Shown piece by piece: positions 23,096 to 31,951 of a DNA stretch of 44,612 nucleotides. The notes below the pieces were generated by a model, which was not told the origin of the DNA, made no database searches, and saw nothing but the letters and a program-made list of their open reading frames with translations. Every line of letters begins with the position of its first letter. Within the stretch, counting starts at the first letter, position 1. This DNA comes from Fidelibacterota bacterium. Lineage in GTDB: Bacteria; Fidelibacterota; UBA8477; JABMPR01. Made by a program: the position numbers and the translations under genes. Location: positions 1 to 44,612 of the forward strand of contig JABIFG010000050.1 in NCBI GenBank assembly GCA_018650795.1, read 5' to 3'.

Positions 23096-24988
23096 TTGCT
23101 TTTCATCGTTGCGAGTGTTTTCTTGTGTTATGGAAAACCAGTACTTGCCCAAAATATTCATCTACCCACAATCATTTTATCAAATGTTCCCTTTGAATTG
23201 AATTGGGAGGGTTTTTCGCAAGCCAGCCCCGAGAATCCGGTGGTCATCAAGGGACTTTCTACAGAGTTTTTCAGTATCACAAGTCCAGTAGGAAGTGCTG
23301 AAGTTAAAATTAAGGGAAATACAGTCCTGGAATATCCTTTGAACCAAGGTGGTTTGGAGCGTACAGATGTTACCTCCATTCCCGGTTGGCTGAGTCTATT
23401 ACCCCCTCTATTGGCCATTGTATTGGCCTTACTAACTAAAGAAATGCTCATTTCCTTATTTGCCGGCATCTGGGTCGGTGTGACCATCATGATGAGTTTC
23501 AATCCTATCAATGGCTTCCTTAAGTCTCTGGATGGCTATATCGTGAATAATCTGGCCGACCCCGGTCATGCTACTATTCTGCTCTTCACTTTCGGGTTTG
23601 GAGGTTTAATCGGAATTGTTCAGCGAAATGGGGGCTTGGCGGGTATCGTTGCCATAGCTGCTAGATTCGCCAAGACCAGAGTTCGCGGGCAGGTAGCCAC
23701 AGCTGCTATGGGATTATTCATTTTTTTTGATGATTACGCCAACAGTTTGCTAGTGGGAAACACCATGCGACCCTTTACGGACAAACTTCGCGTCAGTAGG
23801 GAGAAACTTAGTTACATTGTTGATTCCACAGCTGCTCCTGTTGCCAGTATTGGAATTATCAGCACCTGGATTGTTTTTGCCATGTCACTTTTGGACGGGC
23901 AACTTCAAATACTGGGCATTCACACGAACGCATATCTCATATTCCTCCTTTCTATCCCATTTAGTTATTATGCAGTACTGGCCATAATTTTCGTCTTCAT
24001 GAATGCGCTGAGCAATCGAGAATTTGGACCCATGTATGCAGCAGAAAAGCGAGCCATTACAACCGGTCAAATTTTACGGCCGGGTTCACATCCACTTTCT
24101 GATGATTCTATGCTCCGGAACGCCATGCCCGAAGGTATTCCACACCGTTGGTATAATGCAGTCATCCCAATTCTGATTGTAATTGTTATGACGATGGTGG
24201 GGATGATAATAACAGGTATGCCAGAGGTATTTCCCAAGAATCAAAGCTTGATGCAAAAACTCCTTCTCATCATGGATAATACAAATTCCAGTCAAGCCTT
24301 ATTGTGGGGCAGTTATATCGCTACCTTCATTGCCATAACGATGGCCCTGGGGCAGAAACTGCTCACATTGAAGGCCGCTCTGGAAAGTTGGTTTGAAGGG
24401 GCTAGAACCATGTTTCTCGCTGTTATTATCCTTATCCTGGCCTGGAGTCTGGGTAGCGTCTGTACGGATATTCATACGGCAGATTTTATTGTTCACTACA
24501 CCCGTGACTGGATTTCCCCCGGATTGCTACCGACACTCACATTCATTATGGCAGGACTGATTAGTTTTGCCACGGGTACTTCATATGGGACCATGTCCAT
24601 TTTGATTCCCCTCATCGTTCCCCTTTCGGTTCAGCTCACAGGGGATGTTCATAATGTGATGTTCTGGGCGACTTTTTCAGCCATCATCAGTGGTGCAACC
24701 TTTGGCGATCATTGTTCACCTATTTCAGATACAACCATCCTATCATCTCTAGCTAGTGGTGCTGACAATGTAGACCATGTCCAAACTCAGCTTCCCTATG
24801 CTCTGGTTGTTGGTGGAGTCGCCATTTTGTTTGGTTTTCTACCTATTGGTCTGATTCCAGATGCTGGTTATTTGACGGGGGTAATGTTTTACGCATTAAG
24901 TATCACTGCTCTGTTCCTCATATTAAAATTCTATGGTAAAAGTCTTCCCTTAGAACCATCTGAGCCTACGGGAGTTGAAACCCTCTAG
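23096..24988 (+). CDS. Na+/H+ antiporter, NhaC family, with N-terminal extracytoplasmic domain
   Basis: The product of about 630 residues has a signal-like N-terminus (LLFIVASVFLCYGKPVLAQ), a small beta-rich segment of about 70 residues, then about 11 hydrophobic helices with NhaC-family marks: FATGTSYGTMSILIPLIVPL and GATFGDHCSPISDTTILSS near the C-terminus, and IFFDDYANSLLVGNTMRPF earlier. The family exchanges sodium for protons. The start is uncertain. No ATG lies near, and the TTG at 23096 gives a signal peptide without a positive n-region. A CTG at 23081 would add LRNVK and give a normal one. The gene follows the GGDEF gene by 11 nt. The extracytoplasmic N-terminal segment is unusual for a transporter of this class as I know it. 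Confidence 0.88.
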   Translation: MLFIVASVFLCYGKPVLAQNIHLPTIILSNVPFELNWEGFSQASPENPVVIKGLSTEFFSITSPVGSAEVKIKGNTVLEYPLNQGGLERTDVTSIPGWLSLLPPLLAIVLALLTKEMLISLFAGIWVGVTIMMSFNPINGFLKSLDGYIVNNLADPGHATILLFTFGFGGLIGIVQRNGGLAGIVAIAARFAKTRVRGQVATAAMGLFIFFDDYANSLLVGNTMRPFTDKLRVSREKLSYIVDSTAAPVASIGIISTWIVFAMSLLDGQLQILGIHTNAYLIFLLSIPFSYYAVLAIIFVFMNALSNREFGPMYAAEKRAITTGQILRPGSHPLSDDSMLRNAMPEGIPHRWYNAVIPILIVIVMTMVGMIITGMPEVFPKNQSLMQKLLLIMDNTNSSQALLWGSYIATFIAITMALGQKLLTLKAALESWFEGARTMFLAVIILILAWSLGSVCTDIHTADFIVHYTRDWISPGLLPTLTFIMAGLISFATGTSYGTMSILIPLIVPLSVQLTGDVHNVMFWATFSAIISGATFGDHCSPISDTTILSSLASGADNVDHVQTQLPYALVVGGVAILFGFLPIGLIPDAGYLTGVMFYALSITALFLILKFYGKSLPLEPSEPTGVETL

Positions 24989-24992
24989 GAAT

Positions 24993-26546
24993 ATGTGGAT
25001 CATGACCTTGCCCAGGATAGCACTAGCAATCATCTTTATACTGGTTTCATCCCTTCCAGGGGATGATTCCTTGAAAACCTATGATACTCGAGCTATCGAC
25101 GCATTTATGGATGGAATGGATCTTGAGGCTGCAGGTGAAGTCGATCAGGCAATTTTGGCATATAAAAGAGCACTTAGCTACGATCCCGAAGCAGTCGATA
25201 TCCATTTCTCACTTGCCAAGTTGTATCTCCAGTCACAGCAGAAAGAATTGGCCGAGGCTGCTCTTTTAAAAGTTATTAGTTACGATTCAAGAAATGTAGA
25301 TGCCCTGGAATTGCTGGGGGAGATATCCCAGTTCAATCAGGCGCACGAGCTGGCTCTGAGCTATTTTACGCGTGTTCTGGATATTGACTACAATAATGAT
25401 TATGCAATTCTTCAATCAGCTCAGATTCATCATGCCCTTGGAGATACTATCCGTGAAGCCGAATTTTTAATTCGCCTCTGGGAATTAGATACGGATAGGG
25501 TCGCTGCCTTACACAGAGCGGAGTCCATTTATCTCGCGGCCAATGACTATGATAGAATCACCGAACTATACAGTAAGTTGATTAAACGGATGCCTACGAA
25601 GACTGATCTTGTAGGTCGACAGATTAGATTGTTTCTAGGGATGAATAGATTCTTTGATGCTGAAGCCCTCATGGACTCGCTGATAGAGGTCGCTCCCTAT
25701 TCAATGGATCTTCAGAGCATGAAAACGGACCTGGTGAAGGTGATGCACGGTGAAATGGCCGCAGTGGATTATCTCACTGCTGTCGTTAGAGACTATCCGG
25801 ATACCTGGGAACTAAAATTAAAACTCAGTCAGCTTTTGATAGATGCCGGTGAATCGACTACAGCCCGCGTGCTCCTAACTGACTTTCTTGAAATTAAGCC
25901 TGAAATGTCTAACGCTGTGTCAATGTTAGTCTGGACCTATCTGGATGTGGATGATGTCTACCAGGCACGTGATATCTTGGAAAGTTATTTACCTGCTTTT
26001 CCAGAAGACTTTTTTTTGCACCGACTAATGGGAAGCATTCTGCATGATATTGCCGTAGAACAAGCTGATTCGATACACTATCAGGCTGCCCTGGACGCCC
26101 AACGAGCTTCACTCAAACTGCGCCCCAGCGACCCACAAACACTTCATCTTATTGCCAACACACTTGAACTTTTTGGTCGTCGTGAGGAAGTACTGCAAAC
26201 CTATCTCCAACTCATTGAACTAAACGCTGAGGATGATCTTGCTTTAAATAATTATGCCTATTTGATTACTGAGGGGGATGTAAGCGAAGATACCCTACGA
26301 CATGCCGCTACTTTTGTTGAAAGGGCACTCCTCATTAATCCTGATCATGCTCCCTATCTGGATACTGCGGGTTGGATATATTTTAAATTGGGTCACGTTC
26401 AACTTGCCCGGGAATTGATTGACCGTTCCTTGAGTATCAACCCCGAAAATGCGGAGGTTTTAATGCACATGGGAGACGTTTTAGAGTATCTTGGAAAGTC
26501 GAATGAGGCGTATATCTACTACATGCGTGCAGATAAGTTGAGATGA
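24993..26546 (+). CDS. Secreted or membrane-anchored TPR protein
   Basis: The product of about 517 residues begins with a hydrophobic signal or anchor (MTLPRIALAIIFILVSSLPG) and then consists of TPR helical repeats throughout, such as AFMDGMDLEAAGEVDQAILAYKRAL, AEAALLKVISYDSRNVDALELL and a C-terminal LDTAGWIYFKLGHVQLARELIDRSLSINPENAEVLMHMGDVL. No catalytic domain is visible, so it should be a scaffold in the periplasm. Three in-frame starts compete: TTG 24975 (inside the antiporter gene), ATG 24993 and ATG 25002; AGGA at 24987 favours one of the two ATGs. It directly follows the antiporter gene. Function unknown. Confidence 0.82.
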   Translation: MWIMTLPRIALAIIFILVSSLPGDDSLKTYDTRAIDAFMDGMDLEAAGEVDQAILAYKRALSYDPEAVDIHFSLAKLYLQSQQKELAEAALLKVISYDSRNVDALELLGEISQFNQAHELALSYFTRVLDIDYNNDYAILQSAQIHHALGDTIREAEFLIRLWELDTDRVAALHRAESIYLAANDYDRITELYSKLIKRMPTKTDLVGRQIRLFLGMNRFFDAEALMDSLIEVAPYSMDLQSMKTDLVKVMHGEMAAVDYLTAVVRDYPDTWELKLKLSQLLIDAGESTTARVLLTDFLEIKPEMSNAVSMLVWTYLDVDDVYQARDILESYLPAFPEDFFLHRLMGSILHDIAVEQADSIHYQAALDAQRASLKLRPSDPQTLHLIANTLELFGRREEVLQTYLQLIELNAEDDLALNNYAYLITEGDVSEDTLRHAATFVERALLINPDHAPYLDTAGWIYFKLGHVQLARELIDRSLSINPENAEVLMHMGDVLEYLGKSNEAYIYYMRADKLR

Positions 26547-26619
26547 TTGAGACTCTGGAACTAACCCATGCACTTAATGTTACAAAGATTGAAACAATGA
26601 ACACCAAAAGGATAGCACA

Positions 26620-27558
26620 TTGAGTTTAATCAGCCTGGTCATCCCAGTATATAATGAAGAAGAATCACTCGTGGAATTGTATACTCAAATAAGAGAAGCG
26701 CTGGAACCATCGGCTCATGATTTTGAGATATTGTTTATTGATGATGGGAGTCAGGATAAATCCCTGCAGATCATGCATGAGCTTGGCAGTGAAGACCCCA
26801 GGGTTAAGTCGATTGGATTTCAACGAAATCATGGTAAAGCTACAGCCCTTAATACGGGTTTTCAACGCTGTGAAGGTGATTATGTAATCACCATGGACGC
26901 AGATCTTCAGGATGATCCTGGTGAAGTTCTTGAGCTTATTGCTGTGCTGGATTCAGGTTGGGATATGGTTTCAGGCTGGAAAAAAGTCAGGCATGACCCC
27001 ATCGGAAAAAGATGGCCTTCCAAACTGTACAACTTTACCGTTTCCACCCTTTCAGGGATCCCCATTCACGATTTTAACTGTGGATTAAAAGCATATACTC
27101 GCAAAGTAGTCAAAAATGTTGAACTATATGGCGAAATGCATCGCTACATCCCTGTCCTGGCCAAGCAAAAGGGCTTTAGCTGTACTGAAAAGGTTGTGGC
27201 ACATAGAGCCAGGAAATATGGCGAATCCAAATATGGCTTTAAGAGACTATTAACTGGGTATCTAGATTTATTTACCGTCATGTTTCTCGGGACTTATATG
27301 AGGAAACCCATGCATTTCTTTGGCTTGGCAGGCATGTTATTGCTCGTATTGGGAATGGGAATTCTTGGTTTCTTAAGCATCCAATGGTTTCGGCAGTATC
27401 TCTTTGGTACTGGACAGTGGATAGGGGGTCGACCCATTTTCTATATTGGTATACTTCTATCTATTATTGGGGGCCAGTTTATTTCCATGGGGTTGCTTGG
27501 TGAATTGATAACCAGTTCACTCCACAAGGAGAATCCTGTCATCCGTGGCGATGACTGA
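26620..27558 (+). CDS. Polyprenyl-phosphate glycosyltransferase, GT2 (DPM1/GtrB-like)
   Basis: The 312-residue product has a GT2 domain (VIPVYNEEESLVELY, IDDGSQDKS, and the DxD motif in MDADLQDDPGEV) with the DPM1-like middle FNCGLKAYTRKVV and RARKYGESKYG. Two membrane helices at about 230-255 and 270-295 follow. Such enzymes charge undecaprenyl phosphate with a sugar on the cytoplasmic face of the inner membrane. The start is TTG with AGGAT about 8 nt upstream; a nine-codon open frame (26597-26623) overlaps this start but looks accidental. It opens the surface-glycan locus. Confidence 0.92.
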   Translation: MSLISLVIPVYNEEESLVELYTQIREALEPSAHDFEILFIDDGSQDKSLQIMHELGSEDPRVKSIGFQRNHGKATALNTGFQRCEGDYVITMDADLQDDPGEVLELIAVLDSGWDMVSGWKKVRHDPIGKRWPSKLYNFTVSTLSGIPIHDFNCGLKAYTRKVVKNVELYGEMHRYIPVLAKQKGFSCTEKVVAHRARKYGESKYGFKRLLTGYLDLFTVMFLGTYMRKPMHFFGLAGMLLLVLGMGILGFLSIQWFRQYLFGTGQWIGGRPIFYIGILLSIIGGQFISMGLLGELITSSLHKENPVIRGDD

Positions 27559-27570
27559 TCCAAATCTTCT

Positions 27571-28695
27571 GTGCGACTCTCTCTAATCAGTGTTGGTCCA
27601 CCGTACCGCGGGGGCATTTCAGACCTTAGTGCCCTTATCTATGAAGAATTGAGCAAAGAACATCAGGTTCAGTTCATCAACTATAAACGCCAGTACCCAG
27701 CCTTTCTTTTTCCAGGTAAAACTGAATATAAAATTGGCGATTTGGCCTTAGATTTTTCCTCAGAACGAGTGATTGATTCTATCAACCCATTGACCTGGAT
27801 TCAGGCGGTCAGACAGATTAAAGACTTCCGCTCTGAGTGGGTGATTTTTCGTTATTGGAATCCGTTCTTTGCACCTCTTATTGGCTATATCTCCAGGAAA
27901 TTGCGCAAACAATCCATCAAAGTTGCTATTCTAGTAGATAATCTGGTTCCCCATGAAGAATCATTTGTTGACTCCTGGATGGCGCGCCGGATTCTCTCCC
28001 GAGCTGACCATGTAATCACCATGTCAAAATCAGTTTCTAAAGATGTTCAGACACATCGACCCGGGATAAAAACCTCGACATTATTCCATCCACTGTATGA
28101 GATTTACCAGTCCACACATAGCAAGGCTGAAGCAAGAGCAAAGCTGCATTTGCCTGATCACCCCATCGTGTTGTATTTCGGCTTGATTCGTCCATATAAG
28201 GGACTGGATATTCTCATCAAAGGGCTAGGTACTATAAAACACGATTTTGACGATTATACTGCTCTTATTCTAGGTGAGGCTTATGAAGATTCACAAAAAT
28301 ATGTGGATCTCATAAAATCAGAGGGAATTTCATCTTATACCATTTTCCGCAATGAATTCATCTCTGATAGTGAATTGCCCCTTTATTTCGCTGCAGCGGA
28401 TGTTCTGGTTTTACCCTATCGTACAGCCACCCAGAGCGGCATCGTTGGAATAGCACTTCAAATGGAGCGTCCTGTTATTGCCACAAAGGTAGGCGGATTG
28501 GGGGAATATATACAAGAAGGGGAGACGGGCTATCTTGTTGAGCCTGAGGATCCAGACGCCCTTGGGCAGGCAATCCTCAAGTTCTTTCTGGAAGGTGACC
28601 AGGATAGGATGACAGAAAATATTAAAGCCACTAAATCACAATATTCTACGTATAACTTCTGTTCTCGCATGATTCAGGATCTACAAAATGCATAG
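27571..28695 (+). CDS. Glycosyltransferase, GT4 family
   Basis: The 374-residue product has a GT-B fold: an N-terminal SLISVGPPYRGGISDLSALIYEEL, and a C-terminal nucleotide-sugar domain with VLYFGLIRPYKGLDILIKGL, AADVLVLPYRTATQSGIVGIAL, PVIATKVGGLGEYIQEGETGYLVEP. These are standard GT4 marks. The start is GTG, 12 nt after the previous stop, and the gene overlaps the next by 8 nt, so it is part of a tight operon. Donor and acceptor sugars cannot be told from the sequence. Confidence 0.92.
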   Translation: MRLSLISVGPPYRGGISDLSALIYEELSKEHQVQFINYKRQYPAFLFPGKTEYKIGDLALDFSSERVIDSINPLTWIQAVRQIKDFRSEWVIFRYWNPFFAPLIGYISRKLRKQSIKVAILVDNLVPHEESFVDSWMARRILSRADHVITMSKSVSKDVQTHRPGIKTSTLFHPLYEIYQSTHSKAEARAKLHLPDHPIVLYFGLIRPYKGLDILIKGLGTIKHDFDDYTALILGEAYEDSQKYVDLIKSEGISSYTIFRNEFISDSELPLYFAAADVLVLPYRTATQSGIVGIALQMERPVIATKVGGLGEYIQEGETGYLVEPEDPDALGQAILKFFLEGDQDRMTENIKATKSQYSTYNFCSRMIQDLQNA

Positions 28696-29551
28696 TCCCA
28701 GGATTTGTATTCTGGTTCTGAACTGGAATGGTGCTGAGGATACAATTGATTGTGTGGAGTCACTTAAAAATGTGACCTATCCTAATGTTGAAACCGTAGT
28801 GATTGACAATGGATCCAGCGATGATTCAGTACACCTTATTGAGAAAGCCCACAGCGATGTAACCATCCTCAAACTTGAATCAAATCTGTTCTATGGGGGT
28901 GGCAATAATGCTGGTTTGCAATGGGCTCATGAGCTGGGTTTTGACCATGTTGTGTTTTTGAATAATGATACCACAGTTGAACCAGATTTCCTGGAGCCAC
29001 TGGTAGCTGGATTTGAAGTTTCCACAAAAATTGGGATGGTTGCACCCCTCATGTGTTACTCGGCCACACCTGATCTCATATGGTACGGTGGTGGCATCGT
29101 CAACCTCTGGACTGGGGTTGTGGAGCATCAACATATACGAAAACATATAAGTACGCTGGAGGCATCGCGCCAGAAAACGGAATACATCACAGGTTGTTGT
29201 CTCATGATGCCAACCAATCTCGCCATGGAACTGGGAGGATTTGATCTCTCCTTCAAGATGTATGGTGAAGATGTAGATCTTTCCTTGCGTACAAGAGCGG
29301 CCGGTTATGAGTTACTCTTTGAACCGAATAGTAAAATATATCACAAGGTTTCTGCATCTCTGGGAGGGGAGTTCGCCTTCTCCAAATTGAGAAGAAAACT
29401 AGTCGGTCTATTAAGGATATTTGCTACGCATGCAAAATGGTACCAATGGATTACTATTCTAGCCTGCCAACTTGTCTTCAGTTTCAAATATATGGGGACC
29501 TACCTGAGAAATAAAACTTCAGCTGGATCTAATGTAGGTTTAGAAAGTTGA
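28688..29551 (+). CDS. Glycosyltransferase, GT2 family (WbbL/rhamnosyltransferase-like)
   Basis: The 287-residue product has the GT-A start ILVLNWNGAEDTIDCVESL, VVIDNGSSDDSV, the acidic metal motif in FLNNDTTVEPDFL, and the acceptor-side motif FDLSFKMYGEDVDLSLRTRAAGYEL with a YHKVSASLGG block. This is the layout of rhamnosyltransferase-like GT2 enzymes in O-antigen and capsule loci. A C-terminal helix (about 255-275) may attach it to the membrane. It overlaps the preceding gene by 8 nt. Confidence 0.92.
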   Translation: MHSPRICILVLNWNGAEDTIDCVESLKNVTYPNVETVVIDNGSSDDSVHLIEKAHSDVTILKLESNLFYGGGNNAGLQWAHELGFDHVVFLNNDTTVEPDFLEPLVAGFEVSTKIGMVAPLMCYSATPDLIWYGGGIVNLWTGVVEHQHIRKHISTLEASRQKTEYITGCCLMMPTNLAMELGGFDLSFKMYGEDVDLSLRTRAAGYELLFEPNSKIYHKVSASLGGEFAFSKLRRKLVGLLRIFATHAKWYQWITILACQLVFSFKYMGTYLRNKTSAGSNVGLES

Positions 29552-29558
29552 TGCTCCC

Positions 29559-30677
29559 ATGAAGCATTTGATCTGGTTCTCTGAAATTAAATGGGATTAT
29601 ATGGTCACGAGGAAACAGCAGATTCTTAAGCGTTTCCCCCAAGATACTAAAATTCTCTTTATCGAACCTTTTGTGGTTGGGAAACAACAGAACTGGTTCC
29701 CCAGACATTATGGGAATATCACAGTTCTGACCATCCCCTTTTTGAAAGCTATTCCTCAGCCGCTGATAGCAAGTCTATTTAATCTTAGATTTATACGCTG
29801 GTTATTTGGAATGCTGGGTTCTCTTTATTTTAAATTCTTCTCAATCCTGCTGGGCTTCTCCAACCGTAACAGAGTGATAGGTCTCAGTTCGGTTTTTTGG
29901 GGTAAGATTGCAGCGAAACAGAGGGCAACTATACATTTCTATGATGCTAATGATGCCCATTTGGACTTTCCTGGGACACCCACATGGTTAGAAGAATATC
30001 TCAAGGCATATCTTACAGTAGCTCAGCTCTGTTTCTCAGTAAGTCCCGAGATTAGTGAGAGCATTGAAAGTCTGGGAGCTAGAAATATTCATTTACTGGG
30101 GAATGGGGTGGACTTCGATCATTTCTCAACACCCCAAGCTAGACCAGACCGGCTTAAAAACATTACCAGACCCATTCTGGGCTATGCTGGCGCTATGGAT
30201 TGGCTGGATTCTGCCCTTATACGGGAGATCTGCCTCGCAAATTCTGATCATGAAATTATACTCATAGGTCCAGAAATTCGTCAGGGTTGGTTTGAGAATC
30301 AGTCTGCTTTTAAAGGATTGGGAAACTTGACGTATTTGGGAAAGGTCAATTATCAGGATTTACCAGCCTATGTACAGGCTTTCAAAATTGCCCTCATCCC
30401 TTTTGTTGTTGATGAATTAACCAAGCCTTTGAATCCCAATAAACTTTATGAATATAGTGCAGCAGGTAAACCAGTTGTTTCCATGAATTATTCATCAACG
30501 ATCCACAACTTGCGAGATGTGATTTTTGTTGGAACAAGCCAGCATGATTTTGTAGAACAGATTCAGCGTGCCGACAAGGAATTTAAACCTGAACTATCAA
30601 GACAACTGGCTCTTGACAATAGTTGGAACAAAATATCAGTCACCATGATGGCTACGATTCTGAGTGTAGAAAAATAA
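29559..30677 (+). CDS. Glycosyltransferase, GT-B fold (TuaH-like)
   Basis: The 372-residue product opens with LIWFSEIKWDYMVTRKQQIL and carries a GT-B C-domain: SVSPEISESIESLGARNIHLLGNGVDFDHF, then PILGYAGAMDWLDSALI and a LNPNKLYEYSAAGKPVVSM motif for donor binding. This pattern recalls TuaH-type teichuronic-acid transferases; the substrate is unknown. It lies 7 nt after the GT2 gene and 6 nt before the flippase gene. Confidence 0.85.
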   Translation: MKHLIWFSEIKWDYMVTRKQQILKRFPQDTKILFIEPFVVGKQQNWFPRHYGNITVLTIPFLKAIPQPLIASLFNLRFIRWLFGMLGSLYFKFFSILLGFSNRNRVIGLSSVFWGKIAAKQRATIHFYDANDAHLDFPGTPTWLEEYLKAYLTVAQLCFSVSPEISESIESLGARNIHLLGNGVDFDHFSTPQARPDRLKNITRPILGYAGAMDWLDSALIREICLANSDHEIILIGPEIRQGWFENQSAFKGLGNLTYLGKVNYQDLPAYVQAFKIALIPFVVDELTKPLNPNKLYEYSAAGKPVVSMNYSSTIHNLRDVIFVGTSQHDFVEQIQRADKEFKPELSRQLALDNSWNKISVTMMATILSVEK

Positions 30678-30683
30678 CCAGGT

Positions 30684-31946
30684 ATGAGCTCCCAATTCAA
30701 TAAGAATGTACTGACACTTGCAACTGGCGTGAGTATTGGTCAGGCAATACCACTCTTAATCAGTCCAATCCTAACCAGAATATACAGCCCTGAGGATTTC
30801 GGTATTCTTGCACTATTCCTTTCCATTTCGACCTTGATCTCTGTCATCGCAAGTGGCAGATATGAACAGGCCATCATGCTGCCTGATTCAGATGAAGATG
30901 CGATACATCTGACTGTAATTTCATGGACATTTGTAGGAATCAGCAGTGTTGTAATGTTGCTCGCCATTATTCTATTCCATCCATTAATAATGAATTTGAT
31001 TAATAATGATGCTCTGAATACTTATATCTATTTTACCCCTCTATTGACTTTCATTCTGGCAACTTTTAATCTCTTAAACATTTTAGCAACCCGTCTGAAC
31101 GCATTCTCCCTTTTATCAAAAGTTTCAGTTGTCAAATCGATGGTCACTGGCAGTGTTCAATTGATAGCTGGTGCCATAAAAAGCGAGGCTAGCGGTCTCA
31201 TTCTTGGTCAGATATTTGGAAGTCTTGTGCAAAGTATAGTGTTGGCTATCAATATCAGGGGAAGGTTAGCCCCGTTCACATTCCCAGCTATGAAATCAAT
31301 CAAGGCCTTGCTCAGAAGATATAAACGCTTCCCTCAGTTTTCAGTTGCAGCAGTTCTTTCAAATACTTTGACTCAAAATGTTCTGAATATCTCAATCTCA
31401 TCAATCTTTTCGGTAGCGTTGTTGGGGTATTATTCTTTTGCCAACCGTATTTTAATCCTACCTATGAATTTTCTCGGCAATTCAATTGGTCAGGTATTTT
31501 TTCAAGAGGCGACCAGTGAGAAAAATGAAACCGGTGGCGCCCTGAAAACATTTAAATCAACATTTTGGAAACTGACAGCTCTCAGTCTGGTGGGATTTGG
31601 TATTCTCCATTTCATTATTCAGGATTTGTTTGTAATCGTGTTTGGCAAAAATTGGGAACAGGCTGGAATCTATGCCCGCTACCTGATTCCAATGATGGCC
31701 GTCAAATTTGTAATTTCCCCTTTAAGTGCCATAAATAATATTTTCAATAAACAATATATATCGCTAGTGTGGCAGGTCGGATACTTGTCATTGACCATCA
31801 TCGGTCTGGGGCTTGTGGATTACTTTGAGCTTGCATTTTCCAGCTTTATTAATATTTATGCCCTTGTCATGGCTTTATATTATTTACTAATGCTACCCTT
31901 TATTTTCACCTTCGCTAGGGGATCGAATATCCCAAAAAGTTCCTGA
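30684..31946 (+). CDS. Wzx-type oligosaccharide flippase (MOP superfamily)
   Basis: The 420-residue, strongly hydrophobic product has about 12 membrane helices and the start typical of polysaccharide translocases: LATGVSIGQAIPLLISPILTRIYSPEDFGILALFLS. It would flip undecaprenyl-linked glycan units to the periplasm. The DNA here is more AT-rich than in the housekeeping genes, as is common for glycan loci. No Wzy polymerase or ABC exporter is evident beside it. Confidence 0.9.
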   Translation: MSSQFNKNVLTLATGVSIGQAIPLLISPILTRIYSPEDFGILALFLSISTLISVIASGRYEQAIMLPDSDEDAIHLTVISWTFVGISSVVMLLAIILFHPLIMNLINNDALNTYIYFTPLLTFILATFNLLNILATRLNAFSLLSKVSVVKSMVTGSVQLIAGAIKSEASGLILGQIFGSLVQSIVLAINIRGRLAPFTFPAMKSIKALLRRYKRFPQFSVAAVLSNTLTQNVLNISISSIFSVALLGYYSFANRILILPMNFLGNSIGQVFFQEATSEKNETGGALKTFKSTFWKLTALSLVGFGILHFIIQDLFVIVFGKNWEQAGIYARYLIPMMAVKFVISPLSAINNIFNKQYISLVWQVGYLSLTIIGLGLVDYFELAFSSFINIYALVMALYYLLMLPFIFTFARGSNIPKSS

Positions 31947-31951
31947 AAATT

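Noticed and set aside
26597-26623. Nine-codon leader peptide frame overlapping the GT2 start
   Set aside because: It has no convincing ribosome binding site and the sequence is also explained by the binding site of the TTG start.
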